From: Ramlibacter terrae | Lineage (GTDB): Bacteria > Pseudomonadota > Gammaproteobacteria > Burkholderiales > Burkholderiaceae_C | Direction: 5' to 3' | Length of the DNA: 64,000 nt | Assembly: GCA_013127575.1 (NCBI GenBank) | Contig: CP053418.1 | Span: 3,658,001 to 3,722,000, forward strand | Shown here: one piece after another, positions 44,944 to 54,786 of the stretch | Numbering within the stretch: the first letter of the stretch is position 1 | Layout: each line of letters starts with the position of its first letter | Program-made: the position numbers and the translations under genes | The notes under the pieces: generated by a model | The model's input: the letters and a program-made list of their open reading frames with translations, nothing else | Told to the model about the DNA's origin: nothing | Databases searched by the model: none

Positions 44944-45846
44944 TCAGCCGCCGCGGACCAGCCGCATTTCGTTGGCGCCCTGCTCCGCGCCGCTGCCCGG
45001 CACCGTCTCGCCGGCGCGGTCGCGGACGGCGTCGAGGTGCGCGGCCAGGCGCTCGGGCGCCTGCGCGTCCAGCCCGATGTGCACGCCGCGCGTCAGCGTG
45101 ACGTTCGCGGCTTCGAAAGCGCCGGCCCCTGCGCACAGCGTGGTGCGGGTGGGCGCGTCTTCCGCGGCCAGCACCAGCATCGCCGGCACCACGGCCTCGG
45201 GGCCGAAAGCCTGCAGCATGTCGGGCGGGAACAGCGCCTCGGTCATGCGCGTGGCGGCGGTGGGCGCCAGGCAGTTGACGCGGATGTCGTGCTTCTGGCC
45301 TTCGATCGCCAGCGTCTGCATCAGCCCCACCAGCGCCATCTTGGCGGCGCCGTAGTTCGCCCGGCCGAAGTTGCCGTACAGGCCCGACGACGACGTCGTC
45401 AGCACGATGCGGCCGTACTTCTGCCGCTGCATCAGCGGCCACAGCGCCTTGCAGCAATGCACCGCGCCCATCAGGTGCACGTCGAGCACCAGCCGGAAGT
45501 CCGCGATGTCCATCTTGCCGAAGCTCTTGTCGCGCAGGATGCCGGCATTGCTCACCAGCACGTCGACGCGGCCCCGGGCGTCTTCCGCCTGCTGGACCAT
45601 CGCCTGCACCGCTTCGAAATCCGTCACGGATGCGCCGTTGGCCAGCGCCTCGCCGCCGGCCGCGCGGATCTCGTCGACCACCCGTTGCGCCGCCGTCACG
45701 GAGCCGCCCGAACCGTCGACCGCCCCGCCGAGGTCGTTGACCAGCACTTTCGCGCCGCGCGCGGCCAGCGCCAGCGCATGCTGCCGGCCCGGGCCGCCGC
45801 CCGCGCCCGTGACGATCGCGACCCGTCCCCGGAAATCCACCGCCAT
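44944..45846 (-). CDS. SDR-family oxidoreductase, (3R)-hydroxyacyl-CoA dehydrogenase type
   Basis: Intact, 300 residues from ATG 45846 (AAGGAG upstream). NAD(P)-binding TGAGGGPGRQHALALAARGA, LVNDLGGAVDG and NAGILRD; catalytic Ser in TTSSSGLYGNFG; Tyr/Lys in NYGAAKMALVG. The NDLGG motif and length match the dehydrogenase domain of type 2 multifunctional beta-oxidation enzyme. The C-terminal extension of about 55 residues is part of that group. Likely role in fatty or aromatic acyl-CoA breakdown. Confidence 0.88.
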   Translation of the reverse strand: MAVDFRGRVAIVTGAGGGPGRQHALALAARGAKVLVNDLGGAVDGSGGSVTAAQRVVDEIRAAGGEALANGASVTDFEAVQAMVQQAEDARGRVDVLVSNAGILRDKSFGKMDIADFRLVLDVHLMGAVHCCKALWPLMQRQKYGRIVLTTSSSGLYGNFGRANYGAAKMALVGLMQTLAIEGQKHDIRVNCLAPTAATRMTEALFPPDMLQAFGPEAVVPAMLVLAAEDAPTRTTLCAGAGAFEAANVTLTRGVHIGLDAQAPERLAAHLDAVRDRAGETVPGSGAEQGANEMRLVRGG

Positions 45847-45941
45847 CCCTGCTCCTTCACTGTGGCAAAGCCGGTGAATGTAGCGCACGCCGTGCAGATG
45901 TAAGTTGACGTAAGCAACTCGGCAGCACTACAGTGCCGACC

Positions 45942-46602
45942 ATGGGCATGTTCAACGGCTCCCCTGGCGCGCTGGTTAGGCGGGCCCGCGCCTGCGCGCG
46001 CGTCGGGCAAGGCGCGCATGGGCCCGAACAGCACGCAGTTCGTGGCCTCGCAGGCCGCGTCCTCCGCCGGCGCGCATGCCGAGCGCAAGGAAATCCTCAA
46101 GCTCGCCATGCGCGAGCTGCTGCAGCACAACGGCATCCCCGAAAGCTGGTTGTCGGCCGACCTGCTGCGCACCAGCAGCGCGCGCCGCGAACAGGGCATC
46201 CACGTGCGGCTGCTGGTCCGCCACTGGGACCCGCGGCTGCTGCTGCACGGCGTGGCGCTCGAACAGGACTTCCTGCGGCGCCTGATCGCGCTCGACCCCG
46301 GCGCCGCCGAGTGGCTGATGGGCTTCTCGTGGCAGTTCACGCTGCCCGACCTGTCGGCCTGTCCCGACCTGCCGCCGCCGGCGAGCTGGACGGCGCCCGT
46401 CGTCCAGGCGCCAGCCGCCGCGGCCGACGCGCCGCCCACCACCACCGCGGGCGACATCATCGAAGGCCCCGTCGTCATTCCGCAGACGCAGGACGAGGTG
46501 CGGGCGGACCTCGAACGCCTGCTGGCGCTGCGCGACGACGACCTCAAGCGGCACGGCCCCGGCGAAGACGGCTTCGCGGCCACGCGACCCGTCGGGATCT
46601 AG
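45942..46602 (+). CDS. Hypothetical protein, frameshifted near the start
   Basis: From ATG 46018 an intact frame of 194 codons encodes a soluble protein (AERKEILKLAMRELLQHNGI, IHVRLLVRHWDPRLLLHGVA, GFSWQFTLPDLSA) with an acidic tail (QDEVRADLERLLALRDDDLK). Adding two bases near 45976 (GTTAGGCGG for GTTCCAGGCGG) joins it to MGMFNGSPGAL at ATG 45942, which I take as the true start. No family is recognised; similar proteins in Burkholderiales are uncharacterised. The hybrid kinase gene begins 10 bases later. Confidence 0.7.
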
Positions 46603-46612
46603 CCGCTACCCC

Positions 46613-49600
46613 GTGGCGGCTGTCCTCGCGCGGCTGCTGCTGCTGTGCGTCCTCGGCTGCGCCGTGCTGCCCGCCCGGGCGCACGACCCGCGCGAGGTGG
46701 CGCGCGACGGCGTGATCGACCTCACGCTGCCCGGCGCCACCGCTTCCATCCACGAACTGCAGGGCGAATGGGGCTTCGCCGGCAGCGCTTCCTCGATCCC
46801 GCGGACGCCAGCCCGCCCACCGCCACCGCGCCGGTGCCGGATGCTGGAACGACGTCGTCGCCGACGGCAAGCGGCCTGGGCCCGACGGCTACGGCACGTA
46901 CACGCTGCTGGTGCGCTGCCCGGCCGGCCAGCAGGTGGCGCTGGCGATGCCCGCGCAGCGCACCGCGCTGCGCATGTACGTCAACGGCCGGCTGGCGATG
47001 GCGCAGGGCCGTCCGGGCCGCTCGGCGGCGGAGGCGCAGCCGGCCATCGGCCAACGCGCCGTTCTCACCGACACCTTCGCCTGCCCGCTGCGCATCACCG
47101 TCCACATCTCCAGCTACGAGCACCGGGCCGGCGGCTTCGTGCGTCCGCCCATCGCCGGGCCGCTGGAGGTGCTGGCGCCCGACTTCAAGCAGCGGCTGGC
47201 GCTGGACACCATCCTGCTCGGCGCCTACCGGTGCTGAGCATCACGCCGGTGTTCTTCTTCCCGGCGCGCCGCAAGGACGTGACGCCGCTGCTGTTCGGGC
47301 TGTTCTGCCTGGCGCAGACCGTCTACAGCGACATGACCGGCGAGCGCCTGCTGCTGCAGCTCACGCTGGGCGCGCAGGCGCCCCGAGCTGTACACGGGGC
47401 TCGAGTACTTCGCCTGGTACCTGTCGATGGCGACTTTCCTGCTGCTGGTGCACGCCCTCTTCCCGCGCGCGCTGCATGCGCGCGCGCTGCACCTGCTGGT
47501 GGCCGCCTGCGCCGCCGGCGCGTTGCTGGTGGCGCTGACGCCGGCCCGCGTGTACAGCCACACGGTTTACTTCGGGCAGGCGCTCGGGCTGGCGATCGGC
47601 ATCTACGTGCTGGGCTGCATCGGCCGCGCCGCCCGCGCCGGCCGCCGCGACGCGGGCGTGCTGCTGGTGGGCATGGCGTTCCTGTTCGCCGTGCTGGTGG
47701 TGAACCTGCTGGAGTTCTACGTCGGCCTCGCGCTGCGCACCCTCACGGCCTTCGGCCTGCTGGCCTTCGTGCTGTCGCCCGCGCTGGTGCTGCTGCGTCG
47801 GCTGGCGCGCGCCCTCACCACCGAGGAGCAGCGCAGCACGGAGCAGCGCGAGAAGGCCGATTTGCTGGTGCGCACCACGCAGGCCGGCATCCTCGACATG
47901 GACCTGGCGCGCGGGCTGGTGCGCTACTCGGACCGGCTGCTGGAGATCCTCGGCTTCCCGGCGGGCACCGTCACCTCCGACTGGCCCGAATTCTTCGAGC
48001 GCATCCATCCGCACGAGCGGGCCATGGTGCGCGAAACCTTCCACCACCACCGCGAGGACCGCTCGGTGCGCGGCGGCGAGCAGCGCCACCAGCCGGAGGA
48101 ATACCGGCTGCTGCGGCAGGACGGCAGCGCCGTGTGGGTGCATGCCGAAGCCATCAGCCTGCGCGCGTCCGACGGCGCCGCGCTGCGCTACATCTGCTCC
48201 ATCCTCGACATCACCGACCACCGCGCGGTCGCCGAGGGGCTGAAGCGGCAGAACGCGGCGCTGGCCGAGAACGCGCGCCTGCGCGAAGACGTCGAGCGCA
48301 TGTCGCGCCACGACCTGAAGACGCCCCTGAACAGCATCATCGGCGTGACCCGGCTGCTGCGCGAGGACGCCGGCGTTCCGCCCGAACACCGCGAGCTGCT
48401 GGCGATCACCGAGCGCGCCGGCTACCGCATGCTGGAGATGGTCAACCTGTCGCTCGACCTCTCGCGGATGGAGCTGGGCACCTACGACTTCACGCCGCAG
48501 GCCGTGAACCTGGTCGACGTGGTGTCGCGCGTGCTGCTGGACGTGCAGGGCACGGCGGAAGCGGCGCGGGTGCAGATCGGCATGGAGCGCGCCTTCAGCA
48601 AGCCGGTGTACGCGCGCGCCGAGGAGCTCCTGTGCTATTCGATCCTGGCCAACCTGGTGAAGAACGCCGTGGAAGCGACGCCCGCGCATGGCACGGTGGT
48701 GATCGGCATCGAGCGCGGCGACCCGGTGCGGGTGTGGGTGCACAACGCCGCGCAGGTGGCGCCCGAAGTGGCGGGCCGCTTCTTCGACAAGTACGCCACC
48801 GCCGGCAAGGCGGGCGGCACCGGCCTGGCACGTACTCGGCGCGCATGATGGCGCGGGTGCAGGAGGGCGAACTGGACATGCGCACCGGCCCCGAAGGCAC
48901 GTGGGTCACGCTCACCCTGCGCGCGCTCGGCGCCGAGCAGCTGCCGCCGCCGCTGGTGGCGCTGCCGCACGGCGACGCATCGGCGATGCCCGCGCGCGGC
49001 ATGACCGGCGCCGACTTCCCGCCGCGCCGCGTGCTGGTCGCCGACGACGACGAATACAACCGGCTGCTGCTGCTGCGCTACCTGCCGTCGCCGCCGTTTA
49101 CGGTGGAGACCGCGGCCAACGGGCTGGCCGCCACCGAAGCCGTGGTGCGCCACTGGCCCGACATGATCCTGATCGACATGGAAATGCCCGTGATGAACGG
49201 GCTGGAAGCGGTCGCCGGATCCGCGCGCGCGAGGCGCGGGAGGAACGCGCGCCGACACCGATCGTGATGTTCTCGTCGAACGACGACCCGGTCTCGATGC
49301 GGCGCGGGCTGGCCGCCGGCAGCAACCGCTACCTGACCAAGCCGTTCACGCGCGAGGCCCTGCTGGCGCTGATGCGCGAGCTGGACACGCGCGGGCTGGC
49401 GCCGACGCAGGTGCCGCTGGAGCTGGACGAACCGGAGCCCGCCGAGCCGGCCGGGGCGCCGTCGCCCGAGGCGGAGGTGGCGGTGGACCCGCAGTTGCTG
49501 GAGGAAGTGCCGGCCTTCCTCGACTCACGCCGGCGGATGGTGGAAGGCATGGCGGACGCGCTGGCCGCCGCGGACCGCGAACAGCTGCGGGCGATCGCCC

Positions 49601-49759
49601 ACCGCGCCGCGGGGGCCGGCCCTGTTCGGTTTCGCGTGGGCGGCGTGGCAAAGCCGCAAGGTGTCGGGGCTCGCCGCCGAGGGCGGCGCGGAGGAACTGG
49701 CGCTGGAGATCGAGCGGCTGCGCGAGCACCTGCGGACGGTGCGCGCGCGAGGAGCCTAG
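46613..49759 (+). CDS. 7TMR-DISM hybrid sensor kinase with PAS, receiver and Hpt domains, frameshifted in assembly
   Basis: GTG start and signal peptide ([18 protein letters not shown]). A jelly-roll periplasmic domain ([13 protein letters not shown] restored, [13 protein letters not shown]) is followed by seven membrane helices of the 7TMR-DISM type. PAS ([19 protein letters not shown]), HisKA ([20 protein letters not shown]), HATPase ([17 protein letters not shown]), receiver ([19 protein letters not shown], phospho-Asp in [13 protein letters not shown]) and Hpt ([12 protein letters not shown] restored) follow. Breaks near 46791, 46846, 47231, 47384, 48829, 49218 and 49619 all restore to CCWGG. 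About 1053 residues; a complete phosphorelay in one chain. Its stop overlaps convergent infA by 4 bases. Confidence 0.85.
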
Positions 49760-50019
49760 CGGCGGCGGTGCTGCGGCGGCGGGCCGCCCGTGCCACGATT
49801 GGGCAGGTGCCGGAACATGATGCGGCCCTTGGTCAGGTCGTAGGGCGACAGTTCCAGCGTCACCAGGTCACCCGCGATGATGCGGATGTGGTTCTTGCGC
49901 ATCTTGCCGCCGGTGTAGGCGACCAGCTCGTGGCCGTTGTCCAGGATCACGCGGTAGCGCGAGTCCGGGAGGATTTCGGCCACCCGGCCGTTCATCTCGA
50001 TCAGTTCTTCCTTCGCCAT
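49756..50019 (-). CDS. infA: Translation initiation factor IF-1
   Basis: Intact, 87 residues. [20 protein letters not shown] and the S1-like OB fold ([49 protein letters not shown]) are unmistakable. It binds the 30S A site during initiation. The Arg/Pro-rich tail ([15 protein letters not shown]) is longer than in E. coli, as in second IF-1 copies of Burkholderiales. It is not in the ribosomal-protein operon, which suggests a paralogue. Confidence 0.95.
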   Translation of the reverse strand: MAKEELIEMNGRVAEILPDSRYRVILDNGHELVAYTGGKMRKNHIRIIAGDLVTLELSPYDLTKGRIMFRHLPNRGTGGPPPQHRRR

Positions 50020-50116
50020 GCGGAGCCTTCATGCCATGGCCTGCACGCGGCAGGGCGGATTGCATTTGGAAGCCGGCTGCGGGCGCGCGCCGGCCTCGGA
50101 CGCGGGGATTGTAGTG

Positions 50117-50541
50117 CTACTGCCCGGCGCCCGGATAGGCCGCTTCGATGACGGCCGCAAGCTCCCCGAGCTGGGCCGGTGCTGGGCGGCGAGCTTGCCG
50201 ACCAGCCGCCGGCCGCGGGCGGTGAGGTGCACCTCGACCAGGCGGCCATCGTGCGCGTGGTCCTGCCGGCGCACCAGCCCGAGCTCTTCGCAGCGCGACA
50301 CCAGCGCGACCACGCCGTGCGGCTGGGCCTGCAGGCGTTCGGCCAGCTCGCCGATGCTGGCCCATTGACGGCCGGGCATGCCCCGGGTGTGCAGCATCAG
50401 GTGGTACTGCAGGGCCGTGACGCCGGCGGCGCGGGCCGCCTCCTCGCCGAAGCGCAGGAAGCGCCGCAACTGGTAGCGGAACTCCGACTGGCGCTCCAGC
50501 CCCGCCTTGTCCAGCGGGCCCGACTTCCTGCTCGAATCCAT
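50117..50541 (-). CDS. MarR-family transcriptional regulator, frameshifted in assembly
   Basis: ATG 50541 with AGAGGAGA upstream. Winged-helix MarR domain: VTALQYHLMLHTRGMPGRQW, SIGELAERLQAQPHGVVALV (recognition helix), and LVRRQDHAHDGRLVEVHLT (wing). One base is missing near 50174 (CACCGGCCC for CACCTGGCCC), restoring HLAQLGELAAVIEAAYPG at the C-terminus. About 141 residues. It diverges from tctBA across a 153-bp gap that contains two matching palindromes, so it probably represses the transporter and itself. Confidence 0.88.
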
Positions 50542-50618
50542 CCGTCTCCTCTGCGCCCGCGACGGCGGGCGCGCGCCGCACTGTACACCGTACGGAAATA
50601 CCCGCCCCACCCATTGGG

Positions 50619-50629
50619 TCACGCCGTGA
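50619..50629. promoter_or_regulatory. Putative MarR operator half of a twin site
   Basis: TCACGCCGTGA, a perfect inverted repeat with 5-bp arms and one central base. Its centre lies 21 bp, two helical turns, from that of the related site at 50640. Confidence 0.5.
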
Positions 50630-50639
50630 GGTAGTTAGG

Positions 50640-50650
50640 TCATGCCATGA
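50640..50650. promoter_or_regulatory. Putative MarR operator half of a twin site
   Basis: TCATGCCATGA, a perfect inverted repeat that differs from the first copy only by paired changes (C to T, G to A) that keep the symmetry. It lies 45 bp before tctB. Confidence 0.5.
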
Positions 50651-50694
50651 TATGAATCGCCGCCGGCTGCCACCAACCACAGGAAACGGATCCC

Positions 50695-51159
50695 ATGAAG
50701 CTGCGCATCGTCAACCAGAAGGATTTCGCCGCCGGCGCGATCTACGTGCTCGCCGGAGGCGGGTTCGGGATCGGCGCCTTCAACTACACCATCGGCGAGG
50801 CCGCGCGCATGGGGCCGGGCTACTTCCCGCTGTGCGTCGGGGTGCTGCTCGTCCCTGGTCGGGCTGGCCACCATGGCCACCGCCGTGCGCCCCCACGCGG
50901 CCACCGACGACCTGAAGCGGCCCGACCTGCGCGCCGCCGCCGGATCCTCGGCGCCGTCACGCTGTTCGGTCTGCTGCTCCAGCCCGCCGGGCTGGTGGTG
51001 GCGCTCGCGGTGCTGGTCGTGGTCTCCAGCATGGCGAGCCACGCGTTCCGCTGGAAGGGCACGCTGCTCAACATGGTGGTGCTCGTCGCCTTCAGCATCG
51101 GCGTCTTCATCGAAGGCATCAACCTGCAACTGCCCCTGTGGCCCACCTTCCTGCGCTGA
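50695..51159 (+). CDS. tctB: Tripartite tricarboxylate transporter small subunit TctB, hidden compensated frameshift
   Basis: Four-helix TctB protein: an N-terminal segment ([35 protein letters not shown]) typical of the family, and C-terminal helices ([39 protein letters not shown]). The frame seems continuous, but between about 50851 and 50943 it reads as Arg/His/Pro-rich nonsense. The adjacent frame gives [11 protein letters not shown] and a normal second helix. Changes at two CCTGG places (50851, 50943) explain it. TctB works with TctA and a periplasmic TctC to import citrate-like acids. Confidence 0.85.
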   Translation: MKLRIVNQKDFAAGAIYVLAGGGFGIGAFNYTIGEAARMGPGYFPLCVGVLLVPGRAGHHGHRRAPPRGHRRPEAARPARRRRILGAVTLFGLLLQPAGLVVALAVLVVVSSMASHAFRWKGTLLNMVVLVAFSIGVFIEGINLQLPLWPTFLR

Positions 51160-51165
51160 TCCCCC

Positions 51166-52668
51166 ATGGAACTGCTCTCGCACCTCGCCATCGGGTTCGA
51201 AACGGCGCTCAGCCTGCAGAACCTCGCCTATGCCTTCCGGGTTGCCTGCTCGGCACGCTGATCGGCGTGCTGCCCGGCCTCGGCCCCGCGACGACCATCG
51301 CGATGCTGCTGCCCATCACCTACACGCTGCCGCCGGTGTCGGCGCTGATCATGCTGGCCGGCATCTACTACGGCGCCCAGTACGGCGGCTCGACGACCGC
51401 CATCCTGGTCAACCTGCCGGGCGAGTCGTCCTCGGTGGTCACCGCCATCGACGGCTACCAGATGGCGCGCAAGGGACGCGCCGGCGCCGCGCTGGCCACC
51501 GCCGGCATCAGCTCCTTCCTCGGCCGGCTGCTTCGCCACGCTGGTGCTGGCGGCTTTCGCCGTGCCGATGTCCGAACTCGCGTTCAACTTCGGCCCGGCC
51601 GAATACTTCTCGCTGATGGTGCTCGGCCTGGTCGGCGCGGTGGTGCTGGCTTCCGGTTCGCTGGTCAAGGCGATCGGCATGATCCTGCTCGGGCTGGTGC
51701 TGGGGCTGGTCGGCACCGACGTCAACTCCGGCGTGGCGCGCTATTCGTTCGACATTCCCGAACTGACCGACAGCATCAACTTCGTCGCCGTCGCGATGGG
51801 CCTGTTCGGCTTCGCCGAGATCATCAACAACGTCGAGCAGCGCGAGCACCGCGAGACCTTCACCAACAAGGTGACCTCGCTGTTCCCGACCATGGAGGAT
51901 TTCAGGCGCTTCCTGCCCGCCGCCGCGCGCGGCACGGCGCTCGGCACCGTGCTGGGCATGCTGCCCGGCGGGGGCGCCACGCTCTCCTCCTTCGCGTCGT
52001 ACACGCTGGAAAAGAAGATGTCGCGCCACGCCGCGGAGTTCGGCCACGGCGCCATCGAAGGCGTGGCGGGTCCGGAGGCAGCCAACAACGCGGGCGCGCA
52101 GACCTCCTTCGTGCCGCTGCTGACGCTGGGCATTCCGTCCAACGTGGTGATGGCGCTGATGGTGGGCGCCATGACCATCCACAACATCCAGCCCGGCCCG
52201 CAGGTGATGACCAGCAACCCCGAGTTGTTCTGGGGCCTGATCGCCAGCATGTGGATCGGCAACGCCATGCTGGTCGTGCTGAACCTGCCGCTGATCGGCC
52301 TGTGGGTCAAGCTGCTCAAGGTGCCGTACCACTTCCTCTACCCGGCCATCCCGGTGTTCTGCTGCATCGGGGTCTACTCGATCAACAACAACACCTTCGA
52401 CGTCTTCATGACGGTCGGCTTCGGCGCACTCGGCTACCTGTTCTCGCGCTGCGGCATGGAGCCGGCGCCGCTGCTGCTGGGCTTCGTGCTGGGACCGATG
52501 ATGGAGGAGAACCTGCGCCGCGCGCTGCTGCTGTCGCGGGGAGATTTCTCGACACTGGTGACGCGCCCCCTGTCGGCGAGCCTGCTGGTCGCCACCGTGG
52601 CCCTGATCGCGATCGTCGCGCTGCCGGCGATCCGCAAGACCCGGGAAGACGCCTTCCGGGAGGCCTGA
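51166..52668 (+). CDS. tctA: Tripartite tricarboxylate transporter large permease TctA, frameshifted in assembly
   Basis: About 501 residues and ten to twelve helices. TctA hallmarks: [77 protein letters not shown] and [20 protein letters not shown] base is lost near 51236 (TTCCGGGTT for TTCCTGGGTT), and another indel lies near 51527. The start lies 6 bases after the tctB stop. No TctC gene adjoins; beta-proteobacteria often keep many orphan Bug-type receptors elsewhere. Confidence 0.92.
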
Positions 52669-52670
52669 GG

Positions 52671-53138
52671 CTACTTGCCGGCCGGCACCGCATCGACGAC
52701 GATGCGCGACGCCGAGGCGATGAGCAGGACGTCGCCGGCCAGCAGCACGTATTCGTTGCCGGGCGGCGCCTTCGGCAGCGCGGCGAGCAGGCCCGGCGGC
52801 AGCGGCAGCGCCTTGGTCGCCTTGGGCACCGGCAAGCCGATCTTCCAGCCCGCGCCGGCGCCGGCCTCGGCGCCGCAGGCAGCGCCCTGCTTCACCAGCC
52901 CGGGCAGGCAGGGCTTGCCCGGCCCGTGGTTCTTCGCCGGGTAGTCCTGTACCGCCTTGCGGTAACGCGGCGTGATGTACGCACCGGGCCGCAGCGGCTG
53001 CCGGCCCATGTGGCCGCCCCGGCCGACTTCGCTGGACTGCCCCGGCTGCACGGGGGCCTCGCGCTCCCGCTTGGGCTGTGCGTGCAGGGCCGCGGCCGCG
53101 AGCAGCGCGGCCGAGAGAACGATCGCGCGGGCCGCCAT
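52671..53138 (-). CDS. Putative periplasmic protein with RcnB/DUF1236-like C-terminus
   Basis: 155 residues from ATG 53138; an in-frame GTG at 53144 would overlap gshA. Signal peptide ([17 protein letters not shown]), a basic/Pro-rich middle with a Cys pair ([18 protein letters not shown]), and a C-terminal segment ([20 protein letters not shown]) like the last strand of RcnB/DUF1236 proteins. Intact. It lies directly downstream of gshA on the same strand and convergent to tctA. Function unknown. Confidence 0.7.
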   Translation of the reverse strand: MAARAIVLSAALLAAAALHAQPKREREAPVQPGQSSEVGRGGHMGRQPLRPGAYITPRYRKAVQDYPAKNHGPGKPCLPGLVKQGAACGAEAGAGAGWKIGLPVPKATKALPLPPGLLAALPKAPPGNEYVLLAGDVLLIASASRIVVDAVPAGK

Positions 53139-53140
53139 GC

Positions 53141-54697
53141 TCACACCGCCGCCAGCGCCGGAGCCACCGCCGCCTTGCCCATCCCGAGCCGCTCGGCCGA
53201 GACGTATTGCTGGCGGTACTGCTCGAACGGCAGGCTGTCCGCGGCTTCCACGGCAGCCTGGTCCTGCACCGACTGCTTCACGATCGCTTCCATCCGCGCA
53301 TGCATGCTGCCGCCGTAGGGCAGCTTGAGCAGGCGGGCCTTGGCCTGTTCGGACTGCGACAGCGAGAACGACGCGAAGCCGTTCTGGTGGTCGCGCGCCA
53401 TGGCCGACAGCACGCGGGTGGACGGCAGCAGCGCCGGGTCCTGCAGCAGCGCCTCGGCGGAACGCAGCGCATCGCCGTAGTCGGTGGTGTCGTGCACCGA
53501 GTCGAGCATCGCCGCGATCGGGCCGCAGGCGGCGATGATCTCGGCGCCCCCTCCACCACCAGCTTGACGTGGCCGCCGTCGCGCTCGAGCAGCAGGCCGG
53601 GCTCGCGCCCGTAGGCGGCGGTGCGGTGCTGGTTGCGGCCCAGCGCCGCGATCTCCTGCGGCGTGTCGTCGGGGCTCTCGCTCAGCAGGCAGTGCAGCAG
53701 GAAGATGTCGAGGAAGCGCATGGTCTGCGCCTTGATGCCGACGGGCACGAACGGGTCGAGGTCCATCAGCCGCACTTCGACGTATTCGACGCCGCGCTCG
53801 CGCAGCGCATGCAGCGGCCGCTCGCCGGGACGGATCACGCGCTTGGGACGGATCGTGCCGTAGAACTCGTTCTCGATCTGCAGCAGGCTGGTGGCGAGCT
53901 GGTTGTACTCGCCGCCCGGGTTGATGATGCCCACCGCCTCGTACGCGGGATAGGGGCGCGTCAGCGCGTCGTGCAGCGAAGCGGCATAGCCGTCGAGGCT
54001 GTTGTAGCTGACCGCGAGGCTGGCCTGCGCATCGCTCTGGTAGCCGAGGCGGCCCATGCGCAGCGACGTTCCGTACGGCATGTAGACCGTGTTCGGCGAC
54101 AGCGTCTGCAGCTCGTGGCGCCGGCCGGAGACGAAGGTCGAACAGGCGGCCGGCGAAGCGCCGAACAGGTACAGCAGCAGGAAGGCGTGGCGGCGGAAGT
54201 TGCGGATCAGCCCGAAGTACTGCGCGTCGCTCACGCCGGGCAGCGACCAGTTGTAGTGGATGCCCGAGATGGTCTGCATCCGCCGGCCATAGCGGTTGGC
54301 CGGGGCCCATGCGGTAGACGCTCTTGGCGCGGCCCACGTTGGACGAGCCGTAGCGGCCGATCGGGATGGTCTCGTCGGGCGGCAGCTTGCACGGCATGCT
54401 GCTCGCCCACATCAGTTCGTCGCCGAGCGCGCGGTAGACGAACTGGTGCACCTGCGTGAGTTCTTCCAGGCACTGTTCGACGCTGGCGTGCACGCCGGTG
54501 ATCAGCTCCAGCTGCGATTCGCTGTAGTCGGTGGTGATGTTGGGGTGCGTCAGCGCGGCGCCGAGCGCCTTCGGGTGCGGCGTGAGCGCCAGCGCGCCGT
54601 CGGGCGTGGCGCGCAGGCTTTCCTTTTCGATGCCGCGCCGGATGCCTTGCAGCCGCGCGGGCGCCAGCGTGCTCAAGGCCTGTTGCAGGTTGCTCAT
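53141..54697 (-). CDS. gshA: Glutamate--cysteine ligase, frameshifted in assembly
   Basis: The E. coli-type Gsh[16 protein letters not shown] and [15 protein letters not shown] (Glu/Mg site). [42 protein letters not shown] and [15 protein letters not shown] follow. It joins glutamate and cysteine, the first step of glutathione synthesis. Breaks near 54309 (two bases, CCTGG) and 53548 (a G run) split the chain; restored length about 519 matches the family. It is followed by a periplasmic protein gene 2 bases later. gshB is not in the window. Confidence 0.93.
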   Translation of the reverse strand: MSNLQQALSTLAPARLQGIRRGIEKESLRATPDGALALTPHPKALGAALTHPNITTDYSESQLELITGVHASVEQCLEELTQVHQFVYRALGDELMWASSMPCKLPPDETIPIGRYGSSNVGRAKSVYRMGPGQPLWPADADHLGHPLQLVAARRERRAVLRADPQLPPPRLPAAVPVRRFAGRLFDLRLRPAPRAADAVAEHGLHAVRNVAAHGPPRLPERCAGQPRGQLQQPRRLCRFAARRADAPLSRVRGGGHHQPGRRVQPARHQPAADRERVLRHDPSQARDPSRRAAAACAARARRRIRRSAADGPRPVRARRHQGADHALPRHLPAALPAEREPRRHAAGDRGAGPQPAPHRRLRARARPAARARRRPRQAGGGGGAEIIAACGPIAAMLDSVHDTTDYGDALRSAEALLQDPALLPSTRVLSAMARDHQNGFASFSLSQSEQAKARLLKLPYGGSMHARMEAIVKQSVQDQAAVEAADSLPFEQYRQQYVSAERLGMGKAAVAPALAAV

Positions 54698-54786
54698 AAG
54701 TGTCTTCTTCTCGCCCCGGGTCTGGATGGCGAGGCGAAGTTAACACCTTTGCCCAAAGCCTGCTGGCATCGGGGCAAGCGCGGCCG

